Source of the DNA: Xanthobacteraceae bacterium | GTDB lineage: Bacteria; Pseudomonadota; Alphaproteobacteria; Rhizobiales; Xanthobacteraceae | NCBI GenBank assembly: GCA_009694215.1 | Contig: SHVN01000023.1 | Location: 1 to 35,789 of the forward strand | Length of the DNA: 35,789 nt | Direction of reading: 5' to 3' | Shown: one piece after another, positions 1 to 7,820 of the stretch | Position numbering within the stretch: position 1 is the stretch's first letter | Layout: each line of letters starts with the position of its first letter | The notes under the pieces: generated by a model | What the model saw: the letters and a program-made list of their open reading frames with translations, nothing else | Databases searched by the model: none | Told to the model about the DNA's origin: nothing | Position numbers and translations under genes: made by a program

Positions 1-489
1 GCTCTCCAGCCTCCTGCTCATTGCAGCCGGGCAGTAGGCGTCCCACGGCCCGGAGCTGTCCGCCTTTGAACGCCACAAAAATACGCGACGTAGGATATTC
101 AATCGCTTGGTGGTAAAGCGGCTTCCAGGCGTCGCACTCCCGTTGATAAATTTCAGCGGCCGCTCGCTCTTCCAATACGCGAGCCCTTTCGGCTGGGGTG
201 GGGTCATAGCTCTTGAGTAGCTTGTCATAGAAATCCGGTGAAAGCGTCGATCGTTCTTCGATCAAAGCGATGTAAGCCGGATCGGGCGGCAAATTCGCCC
301 GTTTGGTTTCTTCCTCAGAAATTTCCCACTCGGGGACTTCGACCGCCATCCTCCCCGCCTGAAACGTCTCACGAAGCTCCTTGCCCTCGAGTAAAGTGTA
401 ATTGGCAACCGCTGAAACGCGACCCAAAGCAGCACTTCCCCCAGGAAGCATCGCTCAGGGATTTCGACGGGTTGCAGGTATGTTGGCAT
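1..489 (-). pseudogene. Hypothetical protein, probably frameshifted, 3' end outside window
   Basis: I do not recognise a named family. Two overlapping minus-strand frames both look protein-like. The frame from the ATG at 489 begins MPTYLQPVEIPERCFLGEVL and continues through a hydrophobic LLWVAFQRLP segment, then turns Arg-rich and stops near 262. A second frame, open from an ATG at 451, gives an acidic protein-like sequence (LLEGKELRETFQ, VPEWEISEEETKR, LPPDPAYIALIEE, SPDFYDKLLKSYDPTPAERA) and stays open to the window edge. The simplest reading is one gene with a frame change near 385-400, by decay or sequencing error. The alternative is a shorter intact gene starting at 451, but no good ribosome site is seen there. 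Base composition is visibly less GC-rich than the rest of the window, and the gene lies just downstream of a tRNA, so it may be acquired DNA. Confidence 0.5.
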
Positions 490-636
490 GATGCATCTTA
501 GGCAGATGCTTTCCGACGGGCGACGCGATTTTGGTGCGAAACACAGTCGCGTGCTGCCCCGGTGCTGCCCCGAACAATCACAATGTCAATGGCATATAAA
601 TCGCGCAAAGATTCTGAATCAAAATCAATGGGTTAC

Positions 637-713
637 TGGCGCGCCCGGAGAGATTCGAACTCCCGACCCCTAGATTCGTAGTCTAGTGCTCTATCCAGCT
701 GAGCTACGGGCGC
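637..713 (-). tRNA. tRNA-Arg (anticodon ACG)
   Basis: The minus strand folds as a complete cloverleaf. The acceptor stem pairs GCGCCCG with CGGGCGC, the D arm pairs GCTC with GAGC, the anticodon stem pairs CTAGA with TCTAG around the loop CTACGAA, and the T arm has the loop TTCGAAT. The anticodon is ACG, which reads CGN arginine codons after A34 is deaminated to inosine by TadA. The 3' CCA is encoded (637-639) after a G discriminator base. No clear promoter or terminator is visible. The 3' end faces the lower-GC gene to the left and is a typical landing site for integrases. Confidence 0.95.
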
Positions 714-821
714 TTGCCGTTCCGCAAGGAAAATCCCGCGATGAGGGCGCGGAACGCGGCTAGAGCTATCGCCTCCATCCCTCATTGGCAAGGGTCGCCG
801 CGGCGATCCGGTCTAGTGGCA

Positions 822-1124
822 TTACCCCAGACCCGCGGTCGTGATGATGCAATCGGCGCCGGAGACCTTGAGGCGGTAGGAGTTGGCGCCGAAGCGCGTC
901 ACCGTTTCGCGCAAGAAATCCGAGGGGCAGGTGCCGCTGGCCGAGATCGGATTTCCCTTGAAGAGCAGCCGGGCGCCGTCGGCCTTGAGATAGATCTGAC
1001 AGTTCGGATGCTCTTTGGCGGGGCAAATGACGATCGGGGCAAGCTCCGCCTGCGCGCTGGCCGGTGTCGCGGCGGCTACGGCAATGCAGAGCAACCCGCT
1101 CACGATGGCGGTCCGGGCAAGCAT
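822..1124 (-). CDS. Small secreted hypothetical protein
   Basis: This 100-residue protein has a clear Sec signal peptide (MLARTAIVSGLLCIAVAAA, probable cleavage after ASA near residue 26). The mature part is short, with Cys in VICPAKEHPNCQIYLK, SGTCPSDF and SGADCII, which suggests one or two disulfides in the periplasm or outside the cell. I do not recognise the family. An upstream in-frame start at 1268 exists, but it would add 48 residues that are only translation of a palindromic repeat (1144-1272), so the ATG at 1124 directly before the signal peptide is preferred. It lies downstream of, and on the same strand as, the histidine kinase, separated by the repeat. Confidence 0.65.
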   Translation of the reverse strand: MLARTAIVSGLLCIAVAAATPASAQAELAPIVICPAKEHPNCQIYLKADGARLLFKGNPISASGTCPSDFLRETVTRFGANSYRLKVSGADCIITTAGLG

Positions 1125-1143
1125 GGGCAAAATCCTTTGCCTG

Positions 1144-1272
1144 GGCATAACCCGATCCGAAAACCGGTGTCCACCCCGGATCAATTCCGGGGCAGGTTTT
1201 TCCGGGATCATGCTCTCCTGCTTGAGCATGGCCTTGTCCGAAAACCGGTTCCCACTTTTCGGGACCATGCTC
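1144..1272. repeat. Paired palindromic intergenic repeat
   Basis: Two related palindromes lie side by side. The unit at 1224-1272 begins GAGCATG and ends CATGCTC, with CGAAAACCGGTTCCCACTTT in the middle. The unit at about 1144-1215 shares CCGAAAACCGG and ends in GATCATGCTC, with an internal CCCCGGATC/GATC palindrome. Elements of this GAGCATGATCC...CCGGTTTTCGG type are dispersed in Bradyrhizobium-like genomes, which I recall rather than searched. The right unit touches the stop codon of the histidine kinase at 1272. It could fold in RNA and act as a transcript end or stabiliser, but there is no T-run. Confidence 0.75.
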
Positions 1273-2750
1273 TAGGCCCTCGCCCGCGCGCTGCGGTGGG
1301 CGTCGAGTTCAACCGCCCGGTCCGGAATGGTCAGCCGGAAGGTGGCCCCGATGGTGCCCTCCACGAGCTTGATCTCGCCGCCGTGGGCGCGAACCAGCTC
1401 GGCGGCGATGACGAGGCCGAGCCCGGTGCCGCCGCTGCGGGCGATCGACTGGAAGGCCTCGAACAGGCGATCGCGCGACCGCTCCGGGATGCCGGGACCG
1501 GTGTCCGATACCTCGATGACCACCACGGCGCCCTCGCGCCGCCCGGTGATGCGCACCTGATCGCGCGCCGGATCGTTCGGCGCGCGCGTCTCCAGCGCCT
1601 GCACCGCGTTGCGCGCGAGATTGAGCAGGATGCGAAGCAGCTGGTCGGGATCGGCATCGACGATCAGGCCGCGCTCGATCGCGGCGATCCAGGCAATCTT
1701 GGACTCGGCAAGCGCCAGCGTCTCGTGCACCTCCTCGATCAGCGCCTCGGCCTCGACCGGCCGACGATCGGGCGGCGGTTCCTGCGCGCGGCCGTAGGAC
1801 AGCGTCGACTCGCAGAACGCGATGGCACGCTCGAGCGCGCGCATCAACTTCGGCGCGAAGCGCTGCACCCGCGGGTCGGGCAGGCTCGTCAGCCCCTCGG
1901 AGAAAAGCTGCGCCGAGGTGAGCAGGTTGCGCAGATCGTGGTTGATCTTCGACACCGCGAGCCCCAGCGCCGCGAGATGGTTCTTCTGCTGCAGCATCGA
2001 GGCGAGATCGCGCTGCATGCCGGCGAGCTCGCGTTCGGCCAGGCCTATCTCGTCCTGGCGGCTGGACACGGCGATGACACGCGCCGGATTCTCCGGATCG
2101 TCGCGGAACCGCATCATGTTCGCGGTGATGCGGCGCATCGGCCGCACCAGCATGCGATGCAGCGCCAGGTAGACCAGCGTCGCGGTGATGCCGGAGATCA
2201 GGAGCGACAGCAGCATGATGTTGAACGAGAAGCGAAGCATGGCCTGCCGCAGCGGCGCCTCGTCCAGCAATATTTCGAGGAAGTCGCCGCCCATCGGCGC
2301 CGGCCCCACCACCCGCATGACGTCGTTGTCGCGGGACAGGAGCGTATCGAACGCGTCGGCGATGGCGCGGAACCAAATCATGTTGCGCATGTCGATGTCG
2401 TGGTGGATCTCCGGCGGCATGTCGGAGACGGCGAGCAGCCGGCGCTGGGTGCCCATCTTCATCGCCACAGCGCGCGCGCCAACGCTGCCGAGAATCTGCC
2501 GCGCCAGGCTTTCCGGCACCATCCCGCTCGGCGCCGCGTCGAGCACCAGCGCCGCGGTGTGGGCGGCGGCGAGCCGGTCGCTCAGCCAATTGACGCGAAA
2601 GGTCGCGATCGACGGGACATAGATCAGCACTTCCGCGATCAACACGAACAGGATCGTAAGGACGAGGAGCTTGCCCGACAGGCCAAGGTTGAACCCGAGC
2701 CGCGCCAGCCCTCTCTTCGGTCCGTCTGCTGGTGCTGCTTCTTCCGTCAT
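1272..2750 (-). CDS. HAMP-containing sensor histidine kinase
   Basis: A 492-residue two-component sensor kinase of the inner membrane. TM1 lies near residues 27-47, followed by a periplasmic sensing region of about 120 residues, TM2 near 175-200 and a HAMP segment (LVRPMRRITANMMRF). The dimerisation domain carries the phospho-acceptor motif SKINHDLRNLLTSAQ (His near 271). The ATPase domain shows the N box (LLNLARNAVQALE), G1 (DTGPGIP), F box (LFEAF) and G2 (GGTGLGLVIA). The ATG at 2750 lies one base after the stop of the upstream oxidoreductase; a TTG at 2759 would overlap that stop. Translational coupling with the reductase is likely. No response regulator is present in the window, so the partner is elsewhere and the signal is unknown. 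Confidence 0.9.
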   Translation of the reverse strand: MTEEAAPADGPKRGLARLGFNLGLSGKLLVLTILFVLIAEVLIYVPSIATFRVNWLSDRLAAAHTAALVLDAAPSGMVPESLARQILGSVGARAVAMKMGTQRRLLAVSDMPPEIHHDIDMRNMIWFRAIADAFDTLLSRDNDVMRVVGPAPMGGDFLEILLDEAPLRQAMLRFSFNIMLLSLLISGITATLVYLALHRMLVRPMRRITANMMRFRDDPENPARVIAVSSRQDEIGLAERELAGMQRDLASMLQQKNHLAALGLAVSKINHDLRNLLTSAQLFSEGLTSLPDPRVQRFAPKLMRALERAIAFCESTLSYGRAQEPPPDRRPVEAEALIEEVHETLALAESKIAWIAAIERGLIVDADPDQLLRILLNLARNAVQALETRAPNDPARDQVRITGRREGAVVVIEVSDTGPGIPERSRDRLFEAFQSIARSGGTGLGLVIAAELVRAHGGEIKLVEGTIGATFRLTIPDRAVELDAHRSARARA

Positions 2751-2751
2751 C

Positions 2752-4188
2752 TCAGCCAAACCAACGCAGCAGATTCGCGATGCGCCGCACCCAGGTGGTC
2801 GTCAAACGTGGCGTGAAGAAGGTGATCGCCGCTCGTTTGCCGATCTCCGCATAGGTCGGATAGGGGATCACGATTTCAGCGAAAGCGCGAATGTTAAGCC
2901 CGTGGTTGATGGCGAGGGTCCAGGCCGTGATCTGCTCGCCGGCCGCGGCGCCGACGATGGTAGCACCCAGGATCAATCCCTTGGCGTTGGTCACCACCTT
3001 GATGTGGCCGCGGGCTTCGCGCTCGGTCTGAGCGCGGTCGTTGTCCTGATAGGGCCAGCGCAGCACCCGGATGGCGCCGTAGCGCTCGCGCGCCTGGACG
3101 TCGGTCAGGCCGACATGAGCAAGCTCTGGATCGGTGAAGGTGACGCGCGGAATCTCGTCGGTGTTCATCTTGATCGGCAGGCGGAACAAGAGGTGCCGGA
3201 TCAGCAGGCCGGCCTGGTGATTGGCTGAATGGGTGAACGCCGGCAGGCCGGTGACGTCGCCGATGGCATAGACGCGCCGGTTGCTGGTGCAGAAGCGCTT
3301 GTTGACCACGATGCCGAGCGGCTCGCGCTTGATTCCGGCAGCATCCAGATTGAGCCGATCGATGTTCGGCCGCCGGCCAATCGCCACCAGCAGATCGGTG
3401 CCGTGGATCGTCTCCTCGGTGTCGCCCTCGAGCACGACTTCGATCCGCTGGCACAGCCGACGCACCCGCTCGACCTTGACGCCGCTGCGGACGATGATGC
3501 CCTCGCGCGCGAACGCATCGAGCACGATGGCGGCGCACTCCGGATCCTCCTCGCCGAGCGGCCGCGCCAGGTCGAGCACGGTGACCTCGGAGCCGAGCCT
3601 TCGGAACGCCTGGGCGAGCTCAAGCCCGATCGGGCCGCCGCCGAGGACGATCAGGTGCTTCGGCCGCTCGCGGAGCTCGAACGCATTCTCGTTGGTGAGA
3701 TAGGGCACCTCCTCAAGCCCGGAAATCGACGGCGCGATCGGCCGAGAACCGGTGGCGATCACGAAACGGCGGGCCCTGACCTCGACCTGCACGTCCAGCT
3801 CCGGACCGATGACGACGGTCTTGTGGTCGAGGAATCGCGCCTCGCCTTCGATCACGCGGACGCCCAGGCCCGCGAAGCGCTCTTTGGAATCGTTTGGCGC
3901 GATCGCGTCGATGACGCGGTGGATGTGGTCGTTGACCTCGTCGAACTCGACGGTCGGCTTCGCCGACCTCACTCCGAACGGCGCACTGGTGCGCATGGCC
4001 TCCGCACGCTTGCCCGCCGCGATCATCGCTTTCGACGGCACGCAGCCGGTGTTGAGGCACTCGCCGCCCATCCGGCCCTTTTCGATCAGCACCACCGGCA
4101 CGCCGAGCGTGGCCGCTGCCGCCGCGACCGACAGCCCGGCGGCGCCGGCGCCGATGATGCAAAGATCGGGGGTGAGCTGCTCGGGCAT
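2752..4188 (-). CDS. FAD-dependent pyridine nucleotide-disulfide oxidoreductase (mercuric reductase-like)
   Basis: A 478-residue class I flavoprotein disulfide reductase. The FAD-binding GxGxxG (CIIGAGAAGLS) lies at the N terminus, followed by the redox-active pair in GGECLNTGCVPSKA, the NAD(P)H-binding loop (VLGGGPIGLELAQAF), a second FAD motif (RVYAIGDVTG) and the dimerisation domain. The C-terminal motif is PYPTYAEIGK, with Tyr where lipoamide dehydrogenase and glutathione reductase have the catalytic His. This resembles the mercuric reductase-like branch, but no N-terminal metal-binding domain or C-terminal Cys pair is visible, so mercury as substrate is not supported. ATG 4188 is chosen because an upstream TTG (4227) would overlap the TVP38 gene 13 bases away. 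Fusions and pairs of such reductases with TVP38 proteins are known, so the two probably work together at the membrane. Confidence 0.88.
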   Translation of the reverse strand: MPEQLTPDLCIIGAGAAGLSVAAAAATLGVPVVLIEKGRMGGECLNTGCVPSKAMIAAGKRAEAMRTSAPFGVRSAKPTVEFDEVNDHIHRVIDAIAPNDSKERFAGLGVRVIEGEARFLDHKTVVIGPELDVQVEVRARRFVIATGSRPIAPSISGLEEVPYLTNENAFELRERPKHLIVLGGGPIGLELAQAFRRLGSEVTVLDLARPLGEEDPECAAIVLDAFAREGIIVRSGVKVERVRRLCQRIEVVLEGDTEETIHGTDLLVAIGRRPNIDRLNLDAAGIKREPLGIVVNKRFCTSNRRVYAIGDVTGLPAFTHSANHQAGLLIRHLLFRLPIKMNTDEIPRVTFTDPELAHVGLTDVQARERYGAIRVLRWPYQDNDRAQTEREARGHIKVVTNAKGLILGATIVGAAAGEQITAWTLAINHGLNIRAFAEIVIPYPTYAEIGKRAAITFFTPRLTTTWVRRIANLLRWFG

Positions 4189-4201
4189 GCCTTTGCTCTC
4201 G

Positions 4202-5068
4202 TCAAAGTCTCTCAGGCGGATTGTCAATCTTGCGCCCGAAGATGCGCCGGGCGAATACCGGAATCAGCGCCAGCACCGCGAACGCCGCCAGCGCGCCGAG
4301 CAACGTCGGCGTCAGCACATGCGATAGATTGAGATTGACGGTGCAGCCGGCGCGTCCCGCGGAGACGCAGGCTTTGTACTGGGCCTCCTGCATACCGATG
4401 ACGCTGCCGAGTCCCGCCCCGAACACGGCAAAGGTCACCGTGGCCGGCAGGATGCCGATGGCGGACGCGGTCACAAAGGTCGAGAGCCGCACGCCAAACA
4501 GCGCGGCGGCGAGGTTTATGAGCCAGAATGGAAACGGCGTGAGACGCAGGAACAGCAGGTAGTTGAAGGCGTCGGCGCGGAATCCCTCCGCGAACTTCGC
4601 CGCGAATGGACCGGCCCGCCGCGTCAGCCAGTCCCCGGCGGCGCTCCGGGCGATCAGGAAGATGAAGGTGGCGCCGGTGAGCGCCCCGATCGCCGCGGCG
4701 ACGGTTCCGACCAGGGGGCCGAACAGGAAGCCGCCGGTCACGGTCATAATCACGCCACCCGGGATGGAAAGGCTGATCACGGCAATATAGAGCGCAATAT
4801 ACCCGGCCACGGCGGCGACCATATGCCCGGCGATGAACCCGTCGACCGCGGCGCGGTTGCGGACCAGGGATTCAAACGAGATCTGGCGGTGCAGGCCGAG
4901 GCCATAGGCCAGCACGATCAGCCCCACGATCACGAGAATCGGCGCAAAACGCCGGATCGCAGGGCGGACCTGCTCCGCTCCATAAGCAACTCCTTGAGCT
5001 GCTCCTGGGCCAGTTCCCTGCTCCGGCGCACGGACGGGCGCGCGGCGATCGTCGGAAGGCGTGCTCAC
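4202..5068 (-). CDS. TVP38/TMEM64 family (VTT domain) membrane protein
   Basis: A 288-residue inner-membrane protein with a polar N-terminal tail, TM segments near residues 43-60 and 83-105, and the VTT/SNARE-associated core (IPGGVIMTVTGGFLFGPLVG, then FLRLTPFPFWLINLAAALFG). Further TM segments follow in the core and near the C terminus (LLGALAAFAVLALIPVFA). This family includes DedA-like scramblase or lipid and ion transport proteins; the substrate cannot be read from sequence. A loop with two Cys (YKACVSAGRAGCTVN) may be oxidised in the periplasm. The start is GTG at 5068. It is first in a minus-strand operon with the disulfide reductase and the histidine kinase, and is divergent from rpmH. 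Confidence 0.88.
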   Translation of the reverse strand: MSTPSDDRRAPVRAPEQGTGPGAAQGVAYGAEQVRPAIRRFAPILVIVGLIVLAYGLGLHRQISFESLVRNRAAVDGFIAGHMVAAVAGYIALYIAVISLSIPGGVIMTVTGGFLFGPLVGTVAAAIGALTGATFIFLIARSAAGDWLTRRAGPFAAKFAEGFRADAFNYLLFLRLTPFPFWLINLAAALFGVRLSTFVTASAIGILPATVTFAVFGAGLGSVIGMQEAQYKACVSAGRAGCTVNLNLSHVLTPTLLGALAAFAVLALIPVFARRIFGRKIDNPPERL

Positions 5069-5224
5069 ACGGGTACTCGCGGAAAAATCCTACGGCACTT
5101 TAACAAGGCAAAGGATACGGCACGATGTATACACGAGCCCGAAATACAGAACCTTTGGCGAGCGAAGCCATCTGCCTGATATTTGAGGTAAATCGTGATC
5201 GGAGCCCTCCGGGAACGGGTCGCA

Positions 5225-5254
5225 TTGACGCCCCCGGCGGCCCTCCCGTATAAG
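5225..5254 (+). promoter_or_regulatory. rpmH-rnpA-yidC promoter
   Basis: The -35 element TTGACG (5225-5230) and the -10 element TATAAG (5249-5254) are 18 bases apart and give a predicted start near 5261, about 25 bases before the rpmH GTG. TTGACG with a following C fits the alphaproteobacterial housekeeping sigma consensus. It is the best-formed promoter in the window, as expected for a ribosomal protein gene. Confidence 0.75.
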
Positions 5255-5285
5255 CCGCACGCGACGGCGAACGGAGACATAGCTC

Positions 5286-5420
5286 GTGAAGCGGACCTAT
5301 CAACCCAGCAAGCTGGTGCGCAAGCGCCGTCATGGATTTCGCCATCGCCTCAAGACCAAGGGCGGCCGCAAGGTGCTTGCCGCCCGGCGAGCCCGCGGGC
5401 GCAAGCGGCTGAGCGCCTGA
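5286..5420 (+). CDS. rpmH: 50S ribosomal protein L34
   Basis: The GTG at 5286 opens a 44-residue basic protein starting (M)[18 protein letters not shown], the family hallmark, and ending [10 protein letters not shown]34 is a component of the large ribosomal subunit. Length and composition match the family exactly. A purine-rich GGAG (about 5272-5275) precedes the start. It is first in the rpmH-rnpA-yidC cluster, with a strong promoter at 5225-5254 and rnpA 29 bases downstream. Confidence 0.97.
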   Translation: MKRTYQPSKLVRKRRHGFRHRLKTKGGRKVLAARRARGRKRLSA

Positions 5421-5449
5421 CAGCGGCGCCTGCGACCCCCGCGTTGACC

Positions 5450-5884
5450 ATGGAGCGGGCCTTGGAGCGGCTCAGGCAACGCGCGGATTTTCTGGCTGCC
5501 GCGACCGGCGCCAGGGCCCCCGTCAGCGGATTCGTGCTGCAAGCGCTGGATCGGCGCGAGGATGGACCGGTGCGGGTGGGATTTACCGTCTCCAAGAAGG
5601 TCGGCAACTCGCCCGAGCGCAATCGCGTGCGCCGGCGGCTGCGCGAGATGGTGCGGCTTTCGCCGCCGGCCCGGATGCGACAGGGATTCGACTACGTGCT
5701 AATCGGACGGCGCGCGGCGCTGGAACTGCCGTTCGACCGGCTGATCGAGGATTTCGGCCGCGCCCTCGGCCGCGTGCATACGGTCCCGCCGGGGACCAGT
5801 GGGCACGGCGCGAGGGCCGGCAAGAGAAGTGGCGCGAGAACTGGCACCCGCCCGTCCACCACCCCACATGCAGGCACAAGGTAG
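5450..5884 (+). CDS. rnpA: Ribonuclease P protein component
   Basis: A 144-residue basic protein subunit of RNase P, which helps the catalytic RNA remove 5' leaders from tRNA precursors. It begins MERALERLRQRADFLAAATG, contains the central beta strands (VRVGFTVSKKVGNSPERN) and the signature RNRVRRRLREMVR, followed by GFDYVLIGRRAALELPFDRL. After about residue 110 there is a low-complexity Gly/Arg/Thr-rich tail (GHGARAGKRSGARTGTRPST) not needed for the fold; such tails are common in Hyphomicrobiales. The ATG at 5450 matches family length; the frame stays open upstream, but that part overlaps rpmH. The stop is 10 bases before yidC, so the genes are co-transcribed. Confidence 0.95.
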   Translation: MERALERLRQRADFLAAATGARAPVSGFVLQALDRREDGPVRVGFTVSKKVGNSPERNRVRRRLREMVRLSPPARMRQGFDYVLIGRRAALELPFDRLIEDFGRALGRVHTVPPGTSGHGARAGKRSGARTGTRPSTTPHAGTR

Positions 5885-5894
5885 AGCGCCGGAC

Positions 5895-7748
5895 ATGACC
5901 GACCAGAAGAACACCCTGCTCGCCATCGTGCTGTCGGCGCTCGTGCTGATCGCGTGGCAGTATTTCGTCGGCCTGCCGCAGATGGAGAAGCAGAAGCAGG
6001 AGGCCCAGCTCAAGACGCAGCAGCAACAGCAGCAGCCGGTGACGACGCCGGGCCAGACCGGCCAGGGCGCGCCCGCGGTTCAGCCCGGCCAGCCCGGCGC
6101 GGTCCCCGCCCCCGGCCAGCCGGCGGGCCTGCCCGGCCGCCCGCTGTCGCGCGAGGACGTCATCAAGGCCTCGCCGCGGGTCCTCGTCGACACGCCGCGG
6201 CTGCGCGGCTCGATCGCGCTCAAGGGCGCCCAGATCGACGATCTGGCTCTGACGCAATACCGCGAGACGGTCGATCCGAAATCGCCGGCGATCGTGCTGC
6301 TGTCGCCCGTCGGAAGTCCGCATCCGTTCTACGCGGAGTTCGGCTGGGTCGGGGGCGCAGGCACACCGGTGAAGGTGCCCGACAGCAATACCGTCTGGAC
6401 GCAGCAGGGTTCGGGCGCGCTCGGCCCCGGCAAGCCGGTCACGCTCACCTGGGACAACGGCGAAGGGCTGGAATTCCGCCGTGTCCTCACGATCGACGAC
6501 AAGTACCTGATCACCGTCGACAACCAGGTCGCCAACAAGGGCAGCGCTCCGGCCACGCTCTATCCGTTCGGATTGATCCGCCGCCACGGCACACCCGAGA
6601 CGGCGGGCTATTACATCCTGCACGAAGGCCTGATCGGCATACTCGGCGAACAGGGCCTGCAGGAATTCACCTACTCGGCGATCGCGGACAAGAAGAACGT
6701 CTCGTTCAAGGCGACCAGCGCCTGGCTCGGCCTCACCGACAAATACTGGGCGGCGACGCTGATCCCGGACACCAAGGCGCCGATCCAGGCGCAATTCTCA
6801 TACAACCTGACCGGCACGCTGAAGACCTATCAGACCGACTATCTCGGCGATGGCCAGACCATCGCACCTGGCGCGACCGGCACGAACCAGGCGCGGCTGT
6901 TCGCCGGCGCCAAGGAGGTCGCGGTCATCGACAGCTACGAGAAGCAACTCGGGCTCGATCGTTTCGACCGGCTGATCGACTGGGGCTGGTTCTATTTCAT
7001 CACCAAGCCGATGTTCTGGTCGATCGACTGGATCTACCAGCACGTCGGCAATTTCGGCATCGCCATCCTGCTGATCACCGTCCTCATCAAGTTCTTCTTC
7101 TTCCCGCTCGCCAACAAATCCTACGCTTCGATGGCGAAGATGAAGGCGGTTCAGCCGGAGATGGTGGCGATCCGCGAGCGCTTCCCCGACGACAAGGTGA
7201 AGCAGCAGCAGATGCTGATGGAGCTCTACAAGAAGGAGAAGATCAATCCGCTGGCGGGCTGCCTGCCGATCCTGGTGCAGGTGCCGGTGTTCTTCGCACT
7301 CTACAAGGTGCTGTTCATCTCGATCGAGATGCGCCACGCGCCGTTCTACGGCTGGATCAAGGACCTCTCCGCGCCCGATCCAACCAACCTGTTCAACCTG
7401 TTCGGGCTGATCCCCTACGACCCGACCGTGATCCCGGTGTTCGGGCAGTTCCTGCATCTCGGCATCTGGCCTATCATCATGGGCATCACAATGTGGGCGC
7501 AGATGAAGCTCAATCCGGCGCCACCCGACCCGACGCAGAAGATGATCTTCGACTGGATGCCGCTGATCTTCACCTTCATGCTGGCGTCGTTCTCGGCGGG
7601 CCTGGTGATCTACTGGGCCTGGAACAACTCGCTCTCGGTGCTCCAGCAGAGCGTGATCATGAACAAGCACGGCGCCAAGATCGAGCTGTTCGACAACATC
7701 AAGGCAATGTTCGCCAAAAAGAAAGACGACGGCGACAAAAAGAAATAG
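5895..7748 (+). CDS. yidC: Membrane protein insertase YidC
   Basis: A 617-residue inner-membrane insertase that places newly made proteins in the membrane alone or with SecYEG. It has an N-terminal TM segment (NTLLAIVLSALVLIAWQYFV), then a Gln-run and Pro/Gly-rich linker (residues about 37-85), the large periplasmic beta-sandwich domain, and the conserved five-TM core from about residue 375 (WGWFYFITKPMFWSIDWIYQ; NPLAGCLPILVQVPVFFALY; FMLASFSAGLVIYWAWNNSL). The C terminus is Lys-rich (KKKDDGDKKK), suited to ribosome contact. The ATG at 5895 is preferred over an earlier in-frame start at 5799 that overlaps rnpA. A hairpin terminator follows at 7765. Confidence 0.97.
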   Translation: MTDQKNTLLAIVLSALVLIAWQYFVGLPQMEKQKQEAQLKTQQQQQQPVTTPGQTGQGAPAVQPGQPGAVPAPGQPAGLPGRPLSREDVIKASPRVLVDTPRLRGSIALKGAQIDDLALTQYRETVDPKSPAIVLLSPVGSPHPFYAEFGWVGGAGTPVKVPDSNTVWTQQGSGALGPGKPVTLTWDNGEGLEFRRVLTIDDKYLITVDNQVANKGSAPATLYPFGLIRRHGTPETAGYYILHEGLIGILGEQGLQEFTYSAIADKKNVSFKATSAWLGLTDKYWAATLIPDTKAPIQAQFSYNLTGTLKTYQTDYLGDGQTIAPGATGTNQARLFAGAKEVAVIDSYEKQLGLDRFDRLIDWGWFYFITKPMFWSIDWIYQHVGNFGIAILLITVLIKFFFFPLANKSYASMAKMKAVQPEMVAIRERFPDDKVKQQQMLMELYKKEKINPLAGCLPILVQVPVFFALYKVLFISIEMRHAPFYGWIKDLSAPDPTNLFNLFGLIPYDPTVIPVFGQFLHLGIWPIIMGITMWAQMKLNPAPPDPTQKMIFDWMPLIFTFMLASFSAGLVIYWAWNNSLSVLQQSVIMNKHGAKIELFDNIKAMFAKKKDDGDKKK

Positions 7749-7764
7749 CGCGCCGGTCAGCGCC

Positions 7765-7801
7765 TAAAAAAATGCCCCGCCGAAGCGGGGCATTCTTTTT
7801 T
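7765..7801. terminator. Bidirectional Rho-independent terminator
   Basis: A perfect 10-bp stem (AATGCCCCGC, loop CGAA, GCGGGGCATT; 7771-7794) is flanked by an A-run on the left and a T-run on the right. It can therefore end transcription from yidC on the plus strand and from the DUF1993 gene on the minus strand, whose stop codon lies 20 bases away. Confidence 0.92.
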
Positions 7802-7820
7802 CAACGAAAGCCGCGCTGGA

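Noticed and set aside
488-673. Small plus-strand frame ending GEIRTPDP
   Set aside because: The end is the translated antisense of the tRNA-Arg T arm, a well-known annotation artefact.
714-2816. A 700-codon open frame on the plus strand
   Set aside because: It is antisense to the histidine kinase and the small secreted protein, is rich in Arg, His and Gly as expected for a GC-rich shadow frame, and shows no domain. The minus-strand genes explain the region.
2752-4188. Mercury-resistance gene
   Set aside because: No merR, merT or merP is nearby, there is no metal-binding N-terminal domain and no C-terminal Cys pair. Only the general reductase fold is supported.
5195-5449. N-terminal extension of rnpA
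   Set aside because: It overlaps rpmH out of frame; the conserved RnpA start is at 5450.
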